Assembly: GCF_018729455.1 (NCBI RefSeq)
Contig: NZ_JAHHZF010000011.1
Coordinates: forward strand, 1 to 64,000
Source of the DNA: Prosthecodimorpha staleyi
GTDB taxonomy: Bacteria > Pseudomonadota > Alphaproteobacteria > Rhizobiales > Ancalomicrobiaceae
Length of the DNA stretch: 64,000 nt
Direction of reading: 5' to 3'
Shown here: positions 8,899 to 16,865 of the stretch, piece after piece
Layout: each line of letters starts with the position of its first letter
Numbering within the stretch: position 1 is the stretch's first letter
Position numbers and translations under genes: made by a program
Notes under the pieces: model-generated
What the model was told of the DNA's origin: nothing
Database searches by the model: none
The model's input: only the letters and a program-made list of their open reading frames with translations

Positions 8899-9627
8899 TC
8901 AGGTCGGCCGGAACACGCCGGGCGGCGGCAGGCCCGGTTCGACATAGGCGAAGTAGAGCGCGTCGAGCTGCGACCAGAGCACCTCGGTCTTGAAGGTCAG
9001 GGCGGCGATCACGGCCTCCTGCTGGTCCGGGGTGCGCGCGTTCTTCTTGACGTATTCGAGCGCGAAATCGGCGTCCCGCGGCGCCTGGTCGAGCCGGCGA
9101 CGGAAATAGGCGATCACCTTCTCGTCGATGAAGTCGTAATTCTCCAGCATGCCGGAGATGCGCTCCTTGTGGATGCCGGGCGCGAACAGTTCGGTCAGCG
9201 ACGAGGCGACGGCTTCGAGCAGCGGCTTGTCGCGGGTGAAGTGGACATAGGCCTCGACGGCGAACTTGGTCGCCGGCAGGGCGCCGCGCTTGGAGACGAC
9301 ATAGTCGCGGTCGAGGCCGAGGCCGTCGGTCAGCACCAGCCAGCGCTCGATGCCGCCGGAATCCTCACCCGTTCCGTCATGGTCGGTGATCCGGTGGATC
9401 CATTCCCGGCGCAGGTCGCGGTCGTCGCAGCGCGACATCAGCGCCGCGTCCTTGCGCGGGATGGCCGACTGGTAGCAGTAGCGGTTCAGCGCCCAGGCCT
9501 GGACCTGGCCCTTGCTGAGCTTGCCGCCATGCAGCAGGTGATGGAACGGATGCAGGTTGTGATAGCGCTCCGCGCCCACCTTGCGCAGGGCGGCTTCCAA
9601 TTCGTCGGGGGTCATCAGACGGGTCAC
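8899..9627 (-). CDS. pqqC: Pyrroloquinoline-quinone synthase PqqC
   Basis: PqqC carries out the last step, the cofactor-free ring closure and eight-electron oxidation of AHQQ to PQQ with molecular oxygen. This 242-residue copy keeps the active-site set: His24 (ERYHNLHPFH), Arg50/Tyr53/Gln54/Lys60 (NRYCYQSAIPRKD), Arg80 and His84 (RITDHDG), His154/Arg157 (GIHKER), Tyr175/Arg179 (YFRRR) and Lys214 (TFKTEVLW). Numbering follows Klebsiella PqqC from memory. It overlaps pqqB by 4 bases and is separated from the diverged paralogue by 180 bases without a gene. Confidence 0.95.
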   Translation of the reverse strand: MTRLMTPDELEAALRKVGAERYHNLHPFHHLLHGGKLSKGQVQAWALNRYCYQSAIPRKDAALMSRCDDRDLRREWIHRITDHDGTGEDSGGIERWLVLTDGLGLDRDYVVSKRGALPATKFAVEAYVHFTRDKPLLEAVASSLTELFAPGIHKERISGMLENYDFIDEKVIAYFRRRLDQAPRDADFALEYVKKNARTPDQQEAVIAALTFKTEVLWSQLDALYFAYVEPGLPPPGVFRPT

Positions 9628-10535
9628 AGGACCACCTCCAGGCCATCATGGGTGATTTCCCAACCGGCCTCCTCCATCGCCCGGCGTTCGGGCGAGCCCT
9701 CGATCAGGACGGGGTTGGTATTGTTGATGTGGATGAAGCAGCGTCGGCCGACCGTCAGACCGGCGAGTGCGGCGGCGCTGCCGTCCGGCCCCGACATGGA
9801 GATGTGCCCCATGCGCCGGCCGGTCTTGGCGCCGAGACCCTCGCGGATCATCTCGTCGTCGGTGTAGAGCGTGCCGTCGAAGAACAGGGCATCCGCGCCG
9901 TCGATGCGCGCCCTGACCGCGTCGGTGACGTGGGCGCAGCCGGGGATATAGACGAGGCGCGCCCCGCCGGCGCTGATCGTCACCCCCACGGTGTTCTCGC
10001 CCTCCTCCCCGATCCTGAGGCTCTGATCCTCGCGCCAGAGCGGGACCTTGCCGGGAACCGGGAAGATTTCGATGTCGAGCCCCGGCAGCGGCCGGAACGG
10101 TTCGCCGAAGGCCACGCGCCTGCGCGTCACGCAGTCGGCGGCCATCACGGCGAAGATCTGGTTGTCGGCGATCGTCCGGAGCGTCTCGTCGGTGCCGTAG
10201 AGGTCGAAGGCCTGGCGTTCGCGAAGGCCGAGAAGACCCGTCACGTGATCGACGTCGCCATTGGTGACCAGAACCGCCGCGATCGGGGAATGGCGCGAAC
10301 CCGTCTGCGGGTGCAGCGCCGGCGCCGACCAGATCTGCTGGCGGATGTCGGGCGAGGCGTTCAGAAGAAGCCAACGCTCGCCGTCTGCGGATACCGCTAC
10401 GCTCGACTGGGTGCGGGGACGGACCGAGCCGTCGCCCTTCCAGGCCATCCGGCAGACGCGGCAGCGGCAGTTCCATTGCGGAACGCCGCCGCCGGCTGCC
10501 GAACCGAGAACGATCGCGCGGAGACGGACAGTCAT
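9624..10535 (-). CDS. pqqB: PQQ biosynthesis protein PqqB
   Basis: A 303-residue metallo-beta-lactamase-fold PqqB. The start is placed at ATG 10535 (MTVRLRAIVLGSAAGGG); another in-frame ATG lies 5 codons upstream. Recognisable parts are GSAAGGGVPQWNCRCRVC with its zinc-binding cysteines, the TNGDVDHVTGLLGLR metal-site region, and IPGCAHVTDAV. PqqB has been described as an iron-dependent hydroxylase acting on the Glu-Tyr intermediate before PqqC. It lies 38 bases downstream of pqqA. Confidence 0.95.
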   Translation of the reverse strand: MTVRLRAIVLGSAAGGGVPQWNCRCRVCRMAWKGDGSVRPRTQSSVAVSADGERWLLLNASPDIRQQIWSAPALHPQTGSRHSPIAAVLVTNGDVDHVTGLLGLRERQAFDLYGTDETLRTIADNQIFAVMAADCVTRRRVAFGEPFRPLPGLDIEIFPVPGKVPLWREDQSLRIGEEGENTVGVTISAGGARLVYIPGCAHVTDAVRARIDGADALFFDGTLYTDDEMIREGLGAKTGRRMGHISMSGPDGSAAALAGLTVGRRCFIHINNTNPVLIEGSPERRAMEEAGWEITHDGLEVVL

Positions 10536-10573
10536 GCCCCTATCGTCCACGCATCACGATCCCGTCGTCGATC

Positions 10574-10651
10574 TCAGTATTCCGGCGGGAAATAGCCGTT
10601 GATCTCGAGACCGACGCAGATTTCCTGAACGAGGGGCTTGTTCCAACGCAT
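10574..10651 (-). CDS. pqqA: PQQ precursor peptide PqqA
   Basis: A 25-residue precursor peptide beginning MRWNKPLVQEICVG and ending NGYFPPEY. Glu16 and Tyr20 in the E-x3-Y motif (EINGY) are the residues that PqqE cross-links and that become PQQ. GGAGG sits seven bases upstream of the ATG. It is first in the pqq operon, which lets the peptide be made in excess of the enzymes. A sigma70-like promoter lies about 100 bases upstream (10753-10781). Confidence 0.97.
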   Translation of the reverse strand: MRWNKPLVQEICVGLEINGYFPPEY

Positions 10652-10752
10652 GGTTTTTCCTCCAGTTTGTGCGACCCGCCCAGCCAAGTCTTATTTCTAA
10701 GAAATTTCTGAGAAGGTCCGTCCCGGCCGCATCGAATGTGCGACAGCTTCCG

Positions 10753-10781
10753 TATATTTGCAGGGTTCCATGGAGTGTCAA
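10753..10781 (-). promoter_or_regulatory. Candidate sigma70 promoter of the pqq operon
   Basis: On the minus strand a perfect -35 hexamer TTGACA (10781-10776) is followed after 17 bases by AATATA (10758-10753), about 100 bases before pqqA. The 329-base region between pqqA and ohr is markedly AT-richer than its surroundings, as expected for a promoter region. No other gene is visible in it. Confidence 0.5.
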
Positions 10782-10881
10782 ACAAAATAGGATAAGAGAA
10801 ATCTTAGTATTTCTGCACTGCAATAAATAAGAAAACCATAAGAATGAAGTCGAATGTGCAGCTTTTCAGCCTCAATACAGG

Positions 10882-10909
10882 CGAGGCCCGCGCTTTCGCA
10901 CGGGCCTCG
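10882..10909 (-). terminator. Hairpin downstream of ohr
   Basis: A perfect 9-bp stem CGAGGCCCG/CGGGCCTCG with a 10-base loop, located 72 bases past the ohr stop. No T-run follows on the minus strand, so termination strength is uncertain. Confidence 0.4.
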
Positions 10910-10980
10910 GAGCCGGCCGGTCAGTTGAACCCGGATACCGCCGCGCGTCGCCGCAGCGGAATGTCGCAGTCCGGCCGCGA

Positions 10981-11406
10981 TCAGGCGATCGTGGTGGTCA
11001 CGTCGATGTTGCCGCGGGTGGCGTTGGAATAGGGGCACACCTTGTGGGCCGCCTCGACGATCTCCTCGGCGGTGGCCCGCTCGATGCCCGGCAGGGACAC
11101 ATGCAGCGCGACCTCGAGACCGAAGCCCCCCGGGATCTGGCCGATGCCGACGGTCGCGGTCACGCTCGCCTCGTCGACGATCTTGATCTTCTGCTTGCCG
11201 GCGACGAAGCGCAGCGCACCGAGATAGCAGGCCGAGTAGCCGGCGGCGAAGAGCTGCTCCGGATTGGTCGCGCCGGCCGCGCCGGGACCGCCCATGTCCT
11301 TCGGAACCGACAGGTTCACATCCAGCACGCCGTCGGAGGAGCGCGAATGGCCCTCCCGGCCGCCGGTCGAAGTTGCGGTCGCCTTGTAGACCGCCTGAAT
11401 GCCCAT
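10981..11406 (-). CDS. ohr: Organic hydroperoxide resistance protein Ohr (OsmC family)
   Basis: A 141-residue thiol peroxidase of the Ohr subfamily that reduces organic hydroperoxides using dihydrolipoyl-protein thiols. The catalytic cysteine lies in AAGYSACYLGAL and the resolving cysteine in HKVCPYSNATRGN. The arginine in TGGREGHSRS and the glutamate in NPEQLF complete the known active site. ATG 11406 is chosen because GAGGAGG stands 5 bases upstream; an in-frame upstream codon lacks this. A perfect palindrome at 11443-11454 is the likely OhrR site. Its regulator gene is 5.9 kb away at 4688. Confidence 0.95.
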   Translation of the reverse strand: MGIQAVYKATATSTGGREGHSRSSDGVLDVNLSVPKDMGGPGAAGATNPEQLFAAGYSACYLGALRFVAGKQKIKIVDEASVTATVGIGQIPGGFGLEVALHVSLPGIERATAEEIVEAAHKVCPYSNATRGNIDVTTTIA

Positions 11407-11442
11407 GATGGCCTCCTCGGTTATTGAGGACGACACCATTAT

Positions 11443-11454
11443 ATTGCGCGCAAT
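11443..11454 (-). promoter_or_regulatory. Probable OhrR operator upstream of ohr
   Basis: ATTGCGCGCAAT is a perfect 12-base palindrome inside an AT-rich context (TTATATTGCGCGCAATTTAA), 36 bases before the ohr start. The site before ohrR matches at 10 of 12 positions. OhrR repression of ohr is established for the family; this site assignment is inferred. Confidence 0.65.
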
Positions 11455-11576
11455 TTAAATGCAAGCACCCTTCCGACGAATTGCCCGGGATGCCGGAATC
11501 GTGACCGCAGCGCCCGATCCGGACCCGTTCGGCCGCCAAAGCATATTCAAGCCGGGTTCTGAAGCAGGGCCATGCC

Positions 11577-11620
11577 GGGTTCCATGCGGAACCGTGCTGG
11601 GTTCCATGCGGAACCGTGCC
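11577..11620. repeat. Two tandem 22-bp units, each a small hairpin
   Basis: GGGTTCCATGCGGAACCGTG followed by CT or CC occurs twice head to tail (11577-11598, 11599-11620), with degenerate partial units on both sides. Each unit contains the inverted repeat GGTTCC-ATGC-GGAACC. They lie in the 377-base gap between ohr and the protease gene, which otherwise holds no gene. Confidence 0.7.
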
Positions 11621-11831
11621 GGGTGCAGAGACGGCCCGGTTCGGCCGCCCGGCTCCGACCACGGCCGCCGATCACAGTCGCTGATGCACGGAGGCGTCGA
11701 ATGGCGACAATTTTCGCTCACTTCGAAGAACGCGATTGTTTCTTGATTTACAGATTGCACTTAATAACTGCATGAAAGAGGGCGTGATTCGCCCGCCACA
11801 ACCGTGGCGAAACCCACCGGAGCGGTTTGCA

Positions 11832-14018
11832 ATGCTGAAATGGATGCTCGGACTGATCATTGCGGCTGCTCTGGCCGGCTCCGCGACGGCAGCCGAGCCC
11901 TCGGGAAAAACCCTGAGCGTCCGGTATCTCAGTGCCGATTCCGCGACCGTCCAGGCCCGCAACGCCGATCCGGCCATGGCCGGACTGAAGGGCAAGAAGT
12001 CGGTCCGCTACTTCCAGGCCGGCTCCAGCCTGCCGATCGATGCGGCCACCGGGGCGATCGACTTCGGCAGCGCGATCGGCAAACTGACGCTGAAATCCAC
12101 CGAGAAGCGCGGCAACGACGACCTGACCTGGGTCGGCAAGCTGGACGGCAAGGACGGCCGCGCCATTCTGGTCGTCCGCAAGGGCTCGATCACCGGCACG
12201 ATCACCAGCGACCGCGGCAGCTTCGATATCCGTCCGGTCGGCAACGGCACCCACGCGATCATCGAACGCGACGTGTCGGCCTTCCCGCCGGAGCATCCTC
12301 CGGGCGCGCTGCCGCGCGGCAACGGCGGCATCGACCCCAAGGCCAAGGTCGCCACCAAGGGGTCGCTGACCTATATCGACATCCTGGTCGCCTACAACAC
12401 CGCCGCCAAGAATGCCTATGGCGGCGACATGGATGCCTATGCCCAGCTGGCGGTCGACACGGCCAACACCGCCTATTCGGACAGCGGCGTCAATGCTCGC
12501 CTGCGCCTCGCCGGCACCATCCAGACCTCCTACACCGGCACCGACTTCAACACCGCGCTGGACGACGTGACCAACGGCACCGGCGGTCTCGGCCCGATCA
12601 ACACCAAGCGCGAGGCGATCGGCGCGGACGTGGTCAGCTTCATGTTCAACGGCACGGCCTATTGCGGGCTCGGCTGGCTGAACTCGTCCTCGACCACCGC
12701 CTACAGCGTCGTCTACTGGGACTGCGCCGTCTCCAACCATTCCTTTGAGCACGAGATCGGGCATAATTTCGGCGCCCGCCACGACCCCTATGTCGACAGT
12801 TCGACGACGCCCTATGCCTATGGCCACGGCTATGTCTACCAGACCTCCTGGCGGACCATCATGGCCTATGTGAATGCCTGCGGGTCCTGCCCGCGCATCG
12901 GCCGCTTCTCGAACCCGAACGTGACCTACAACAGCATCGCCACCGGCACCGCCCAGACCCACGACAATGCGCGCGTCCACAACGAGCGCGCCGCCACCAT
13001 GGCGGCCTTCAAGACCCCGGCGACCACCTATGCGCTGTCGGTGACCAAGACCGGCAACGGCACGGTGACCAGTTCGCCCTCCGGCATCAGCTGCGGCTCG
13101 ACCTGCTCGGCGAACTTCGCGGAAAATGCCAGCGTCACCCTGACGGCGGCCGCCTCTGTGGGCGCGACCTTCTCGACCTGGGGCGGCGCCTGCTCGGGCT
13201 CGTCGTCGACCTGCACGGTGACCATGGACGCGGCCAAGTCGGTGACCGCGACCTTCGTGGCGACGCAGATCTCCGTCTCCGTCTCGAAGAACGGCACCGG
13301 CGCCGGCACGGTCACCAGCAGCCCGTCGGGCATCGACTGCGGCTCGACCTGCTCGACCACCTTCGCCTACGCGACCAGCGTCACCCTGACCGCCACGCCC
13401 GACAATGCGTCGGTGTTCGGCGGCTGGAGCGGCTCCTGCGCCGGAACCTCGACCACCTGCACGCTCAGCGCCGATGCGGCCAAGTCGGTGATCGCCACCT
13501 TCACCAATGCCTCCGATCCGCAGACCCTGACGGTCGCCAAGAGCGGCACCGGCTCCGGCACGGTGACCAGCAGCCCGTCCGGCATCGACTGCGGCGCGAC
13601 CTGTTCGTCGACCTTTGCGACCAATACCAGCGTGACGCTGACCGCCGTGGCCGCCAACGGCTCCAGCTTCAGTGCCTGGGGCGGCGCCTGCTCGGGTTCG
13701 TCGTCGACCTGCACCGTCACCATGTCGGCGGCCCGCTCCGTGACCGCGACCTTCAACACCTCGAACAGCAAGGTCCTGGTCTCCGTCACCAAGACCGGCA
13801 GCGGTACCGGCACGGTGACCAGCAGCCCGTCCGGCATCAATTGCGGCTCGACCTGCTCGATGCAGGTCAATACCGGAACGTCGGTCACGCTGACCGCGAC
13901 GGTCGGCAAGAAGACCAAGTTCAAGGGCTGGTCGGGCGCATGCTCGGGCAAGAGCGCGACCTGCACCTTCACAGCCAGCACGGACAAGTCCGTCACCGCC
14001 AACTTCGCCAAGAAGTGA
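11832..14018 (+). CDS. Secreted reprolysin-like zinc metalloprotease with four C-terminal Cys repeats
   Basis: A 728-residue exported protease. ATG 11832 is chosen because it begins a classical signal peptide (KWMLGLIIAAALAGSATAA); the frame is open further upstream without one. After a propeptide-like region (about 25-190) comes a metzincin catalytic domain. The zinc motif is HEIGHNFGARH (His307, Glu308, His311, His317) and a Met-turn follows at TIMAY (Met344). From about residue 399 to the end there are four repeats of about 80 residues, each with GTVTSSPSGIxCG and TCS near its start and CSG/CAG...TCT later. The conserved cysteines probably pair within each repeat. They resemble divergent InlB B-type repeats. 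The gene is flanked by a two-component system encoded on the other strand. Substrate unknown. Confidence 0.88.
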   Translation: MLKWMLGLIIAAALAGSATAAEPSGKTLSVRYLSADSATVQARNADPAMAGLKGKKSVRYFQAGSSLPIDAATGAIDFGSAIGKLTLKSTEKRGNDDLTWVGKLDGKDGRAILVVRKGSITGTITSDRGSFDIRPVGNGTHAIIERDVSAFPPEHPPGALPRGNGGIDPKAKVATKGSLTYIDILVAYNTAAKNAYGGDMDAYAQLAVDTANTAYSDSGVNARLRLAGTIQTSYTGTDFNTALDDVTNGTGGLGPINTKREAIGADVVSFMFNGTAYCGLGWLNSSSTTAYSVVYWDCAVSNHSFEHEIGHNFGARHDPYVDSSTTPYAYGHGYVYQTSWRTIMAYVNACGSCPRIGRFSNPNVTYNSIATGTAQTHDNARVHNERAATMAAFKTPATTYALSVTKTGNGTVTSSPSGISCGSTCSANFAENASVTLTAAASVGATFSTWGGACSGSSSTCTVTMDAAKSVTATFVATQISVSVSKNGTGAGTVTSSPSGIDCGSTCSTTFAYATSVTLTATPDNASVFGGWSGSCAGTSTTCTLSADAAKSVIATFTNASDPQTLTVAKSGTGSGTVTSSPSGIDCGATCSSTFATNTSVTLTAVAANGSSFSAWGGACSGSSSTCTVTMSAARSVTATFNTSNSKVLVSVTKTGSGTGTVTSSPSGINCGSTCSMQVNTGTSVTLTATVGKKTKFKGWSGACSGKSATCTFTASTDKSVTANFAKK
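13027..14015 (+). repeat. Four tandem intragenic repeats (about 240-250 bp each)
   Basis: The C-terminal coding part of the metalloprotease consists of four repeated units starting near 13027, 13270, 13522 and 13780. Each opens with nearly the same DNA (GGCACGGTGACCAGCAGCCC or close variants), coding for GTVTSSPSGI. The similarity at nucleotide level suggests duplication or homogenisation within the gene. Confidence 0.8.
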
Positions 14019-14190
14019 GACGGCGGCCGGAGGCGCCGATGCGCCCTGCCGGGTGCCGCCTTCGCGGCGGCGTCTCCGGCCGGCGGCTCGAGGCCTCCGC
14101 GACCGTATCGCCCGGAGCGGAGCCGCGCCCGTTCGTTCTGTCGGCAGCCCGCCGGCCGATCCCGCGCCGCCCTGTGTCGGCGACAGCACC

Positions 14191-14285
14191 ATCCGATCTG
14201 AGCGGACCGGATGATGCTCTGCATGTATTTGGTTGCGCAAGCTTTTTCCGATCAGAGCGAGCCGCCTTGATCGGATCTTGCTCTA
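14191..14285. repeat. Possible dispersed palindromic element
   Basis: Arms ATCCGATC (14191-14198) and GATCGGAT (14269-14276) flank GATGCTCTGCATG and a TTGGTTGCGCAAGCTTTTTC stretch and end in GCTCTAG. The style (GATCCGATC..., GCTCTAG) resembles the 115-bp repeats at 51079 and 56953, but it is not a full copy. The remaining intergenic bases 14019-14190 show nothing recognisable. Confidence 0.35.
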
Positions 14286-14969
14286 GCCGTCGGCCTTGAA
14301 CATGAAGCCGCGGCCGCGGACGGTGACGATCAGCTGCTGGCCGGGCGGCGTGATCTCGCCGAGCTTGTGGCGCAGATAGCCGACATAGACGTCGACCACG
14401 TTGAGCGAAGCGCCGCCCTGGTCGGCCCAGAGCTGGTCGAAAATGTCGCCGCGCGCGACCGGACGGCCGGCGGCGCGCATCAGGACCACCAGGAGCGCGC
14501 TTTCCCGCTCGGTCAGGCGGGTCTCGGCCTCGCCGATGCGGGCGATGCGGGTCTCCAGATCCAGGGTCAGCGGCGCTGCCGTCAGGTAGCGCCCGGATTG
14601 CGGCGCGTCGGAGCGGCGCAGCATGTGGGTCTTCAGCCGCGCGACCAGTTCGCCGAAGGCGAAGGGCTTGACCACATAGTCGTCCGCCCCGGCCTCCAGC
14701 CCCTCGGCACGCTCCGAGATCGCCGCCTTGGCGGACAGCATCACGATCGGCATGGCGAAGCCTTCCGCGCGCAGGCTGCGGCACAGTTCGATGCCTGAAT
14801 GGTCGGGCAGCATCACGTCGAGGATGATCGCCTCCGGCGCCAGGCGCCGCGCCTCGGGCAGGGCCGCCGCGCCGGTATCGACGACATGGACCGCGTAGCC
14901 TTCCTCGCCGAGGCCGCGCCGCAACAGCGAGCCGATATCCGGATCGTCTTCGACCACCAGGATCGTCAT
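14283..14969 (-). CDS. OmpR/PhoB-family response regulator
   Basis: A 228-residue response regulator. The receiver domain (1-115) has the acidic pair at VVEDD (Glu7/Asp8/Asp9), phospho-acceptor Asp51 in IILDVMLP, and the conserved Lys in VVKPF. The C-terminal winged helix contains LTERESALLVVLMRAAG and VVDVYVGYLRHKLG. It begins inside the end of the upstream histidine kinase gene (4-base overlap), so the two form one operon. The regulated genes are not indicated by sequence; the divergently placed metalloprotease is a candidate by proximity only. Confidence 0.93.
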   Translation of the reverse strand: MTILVVEDDPDIGSLLRRGLGEEGYAVHVVDTGAAALPEARRLAPEAIILDVMLPDHSGIELCRSLRAEGFAMPIVMLSAKAAISERAEGLEAGADDYVVKPFAFGELVARLKTHMLRRSDAPQSGRYLTAAPLTLDLETRIARIGEAETRLTERESALLVVLMRAAGRPVARGDIFDQLWADQGGASLNVVDVYVGYLRHKLGEITPPGQQLIVTVRGRGFMFKADG

Positions 14970-16579
14970 GCCGTTCTCCCGCCTTCCGGCTCCACGGCCG
15001 GCAGCCTGATCGTCACCGTCGTGCCGCGGGGCCGGTCGACCCCGTCGGCCGTCGCGCTGGTGACCGCGATGGTGCCCTTATGCCTCTCGACCACCCATTT
15101 TGCCAGCGCCAGACCGATTCCGAAGCCGCTGCCGGCCTCCGAACCGGCACCGCGATAGAAGCGGTCGAAGATGTGCGGCAGGTCGGCCTCGGCGATGCCG
15201 GCCCCGGTATCGGCGACCAGGATCGCCACCAGGCCGGCCTCGGCCCGGGCGACGACGCGGACGCTGCCGCCCGCCGGCGTGTGGCGGATCGCATTGGCCA
15301 GCAGGCCCTCGATCACCTGGCGCATCCAGTCCCGGTCGGCGCGCGCCGCCAGCCCCTCCCCAGCCTCGACGCCGAGCGAAACGCCGCCGCGCCGGGCGAG
15401 CGCCGCGACCGCTTCGGCCGCCTCCCCGATCAGGCCTCCGACCGGCGTGTCGGCGAGCATCAGATCGATCTCGCCGGTTTCCGACCGGGCGACGCGCAGG
15501 AGGTCCTCGACCCGCCGGTGCAGGCGCTGGGCGCGCGTGCGGATCGTCGTCAGTGCCTCGCCGGCGGGATCGCCGGCCTCGCGAGCCGGCCGGCGCAGCG
15601 CCAGATCGCATTCGCCGAGGATCACGGTCAGCGGCGTGCGCAATTCGTGGCTGACATCGGTGAAGAAGCGCCGCCGCGCGGCGTCGACGGCGGCCAGGCG
15701 CTGGTTGGCGTCGCGCAGATCGGCGGTGCGCTCGGCGATGGTCTGTTCGAGCCGCGCACGGTCGGCGGCCACCCGCGCCTCGCGCCGTTCGAGCCGGGCG
15801 GCCATGCGGTTGAAGCCGGCGAGCGCCAGGCTCAATTCGTCGCGTCCGGTCACGGAGAGGCGGGCGCGCAGGTCGCCGCGCCCGATCGCCCCGGCGCCGC
15901 GGCCGAGTTCGGCCAGACGGAGGACGAGGGGACGGGCGACCGCCCGGAACAACCAGAGCGCGAGCGCCAGGGCGAGCGCGACGGCCCCGGCCGCCGCCAG
16001 CGTCAGCCGGCCGCGCAGCGCCCGCATCTCCTCCTGGATGCGTCCGCCGGTGCGCCGTTCGTCGTCCATGATGGCGGACAGATTGGGGGCGAAGGTGACC
16101 GCGAACCCGTTCAGCGCGCCGCGGATCTGGTCGGCCACGGCACCGTCCGGCTCGGCCATCCGCTCGCCGATCTGCCGGTCGAGCACCTCGAAGCCGGCGC
16201 GGAGCCGGGCCAGCATGCGGCCGCGATTGGCGCTCGCGGCCTTCAGCCCGTCGGTCGGCGCGGTTTCGATCGCCTCGATGACGGCGCTGTCGATGGACGC
16301 GAACGCGCTGTCGACGCCGCGCCGGGCCTCCTCGATGCGGCGGTTGCCGGCGGCGCCGCGCTCGGCGGTATCGAGGGCGACGAAGGTGTAGTCGGAGATC
16401 CGGGCCGAGACCGCGCTCCACAGATCGAGCCGGCGCTGCGACGACAGGGCGCCGGCGATTCGGTCCTCGGCGAGCGACAGCGACCAGACCACCGCGACCG
16501 CGGCCAGGATGGCGGAGGCGGCGGCCAGACCGGCGACGGCGGCGATGCGGAAGCGGATCGAGGCGGTATTGAGTTTCAT
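14966..16579 (-). CDS. Membrane sensor histidine kinase
   Basis: A 537-residue kinase starting at ATG 16579 (MKLNTASIRF) with GGGGGAAAGG just upstream. Layout: transmembrane helix about 10-35, a periplasmic helical sensor region of about 150 residues, a second transmembrane helix near 190-215, a HAMP domain, a short coiled coil, the phospho-acceptor His311 in DVSHELRTPL, and a HATPase domain (NAIRHTPAGG, DTGAGI, GFGIGLALAKW). The periplasmic part contains no known ligand-binding motif. It forms an operon with the response regulator at 14283. Confidence 0.93.
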   Translation of the reverse strand: MKLNTASIRFRIAAVAGLAAASAILAAVAVVWSLSLAEDRIAGALSSQRRLDLWSAVSARISDYTFVALDTAERGAAGNRRIEEARRGVDSAFASIDSAVIEAIETAPTDGLKAASANRGRMLARLRAGFEVLDRQIGERMAEPDGAVADQIRGALNGFAVTFAPNLSAIMDDERRTGGRIQEEMRALRGRLTLAAAGAVALALALALWLFRAVARPLVLRLAELGRGAGAIGRGDLRARLSVTGRDELSLALAGFNRMAARLERREARVAADRARLEQTIAERTADLRDANQRLAAVDAARRRFFTDVSHELRTPLTVILGECDLALRRPAREAGDPAGEALTTIRTRAQRLHRRVEDLLRVARSETGEIDLMLADTPVGGLIGEAAEAVAALARRGGVSLGVEAGEGLAARADRDWMRQVIEGLLANAIRHTPAGGSVRVVARAEAGLVAILVADTGAGIAEADLPHIFDRFYRGAGSEAGSGFGIGLALAKWVVERHKGTIAVTSATADGVDRPRGTTVTIRLPAVEPEGGRTA

Positions 16580-16865
16580 GAACCTTTCCCCCGCACCGCG
16601 CGCCGCGCGGCCGGAACGGACCGGCCGCCCGCCGGCCTGCGATCCCAGCCGCGATACGGGGCGCGGCGCGCCAAGGTGCCGAAACGGAGCCGGACAGGGA
16701 AGAGGCTGCCGTCGGCCGGCCGATCCCCGACCGGGCCTGCGTCGAGTTGTCTCGGCGACCATTGCGACGTTTTGCGGAAGCCGGTCAGCGGACTAACCTG
16801 ACCACAACAAGGGTTCGGCAGTCTGCTTCGCAGCCTGACACCATTCGCATGTCTTGGGAGGAATC

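Noticed and set aside
8044-9867. A 607-codon plus-strand frame across both pqqC genes
   Set aside because: It only mirrors the pqqC and pqqB coding DNA. No start signals and no family features.
11748-14240. An 830-codon minus-strand frame opposite the metalloprotease
   Set aside because: Arg/Gly/Ala-rich composition typical of GC-rich antisense frames. The plus strand has a signal peptide, zinc motif and repeats.
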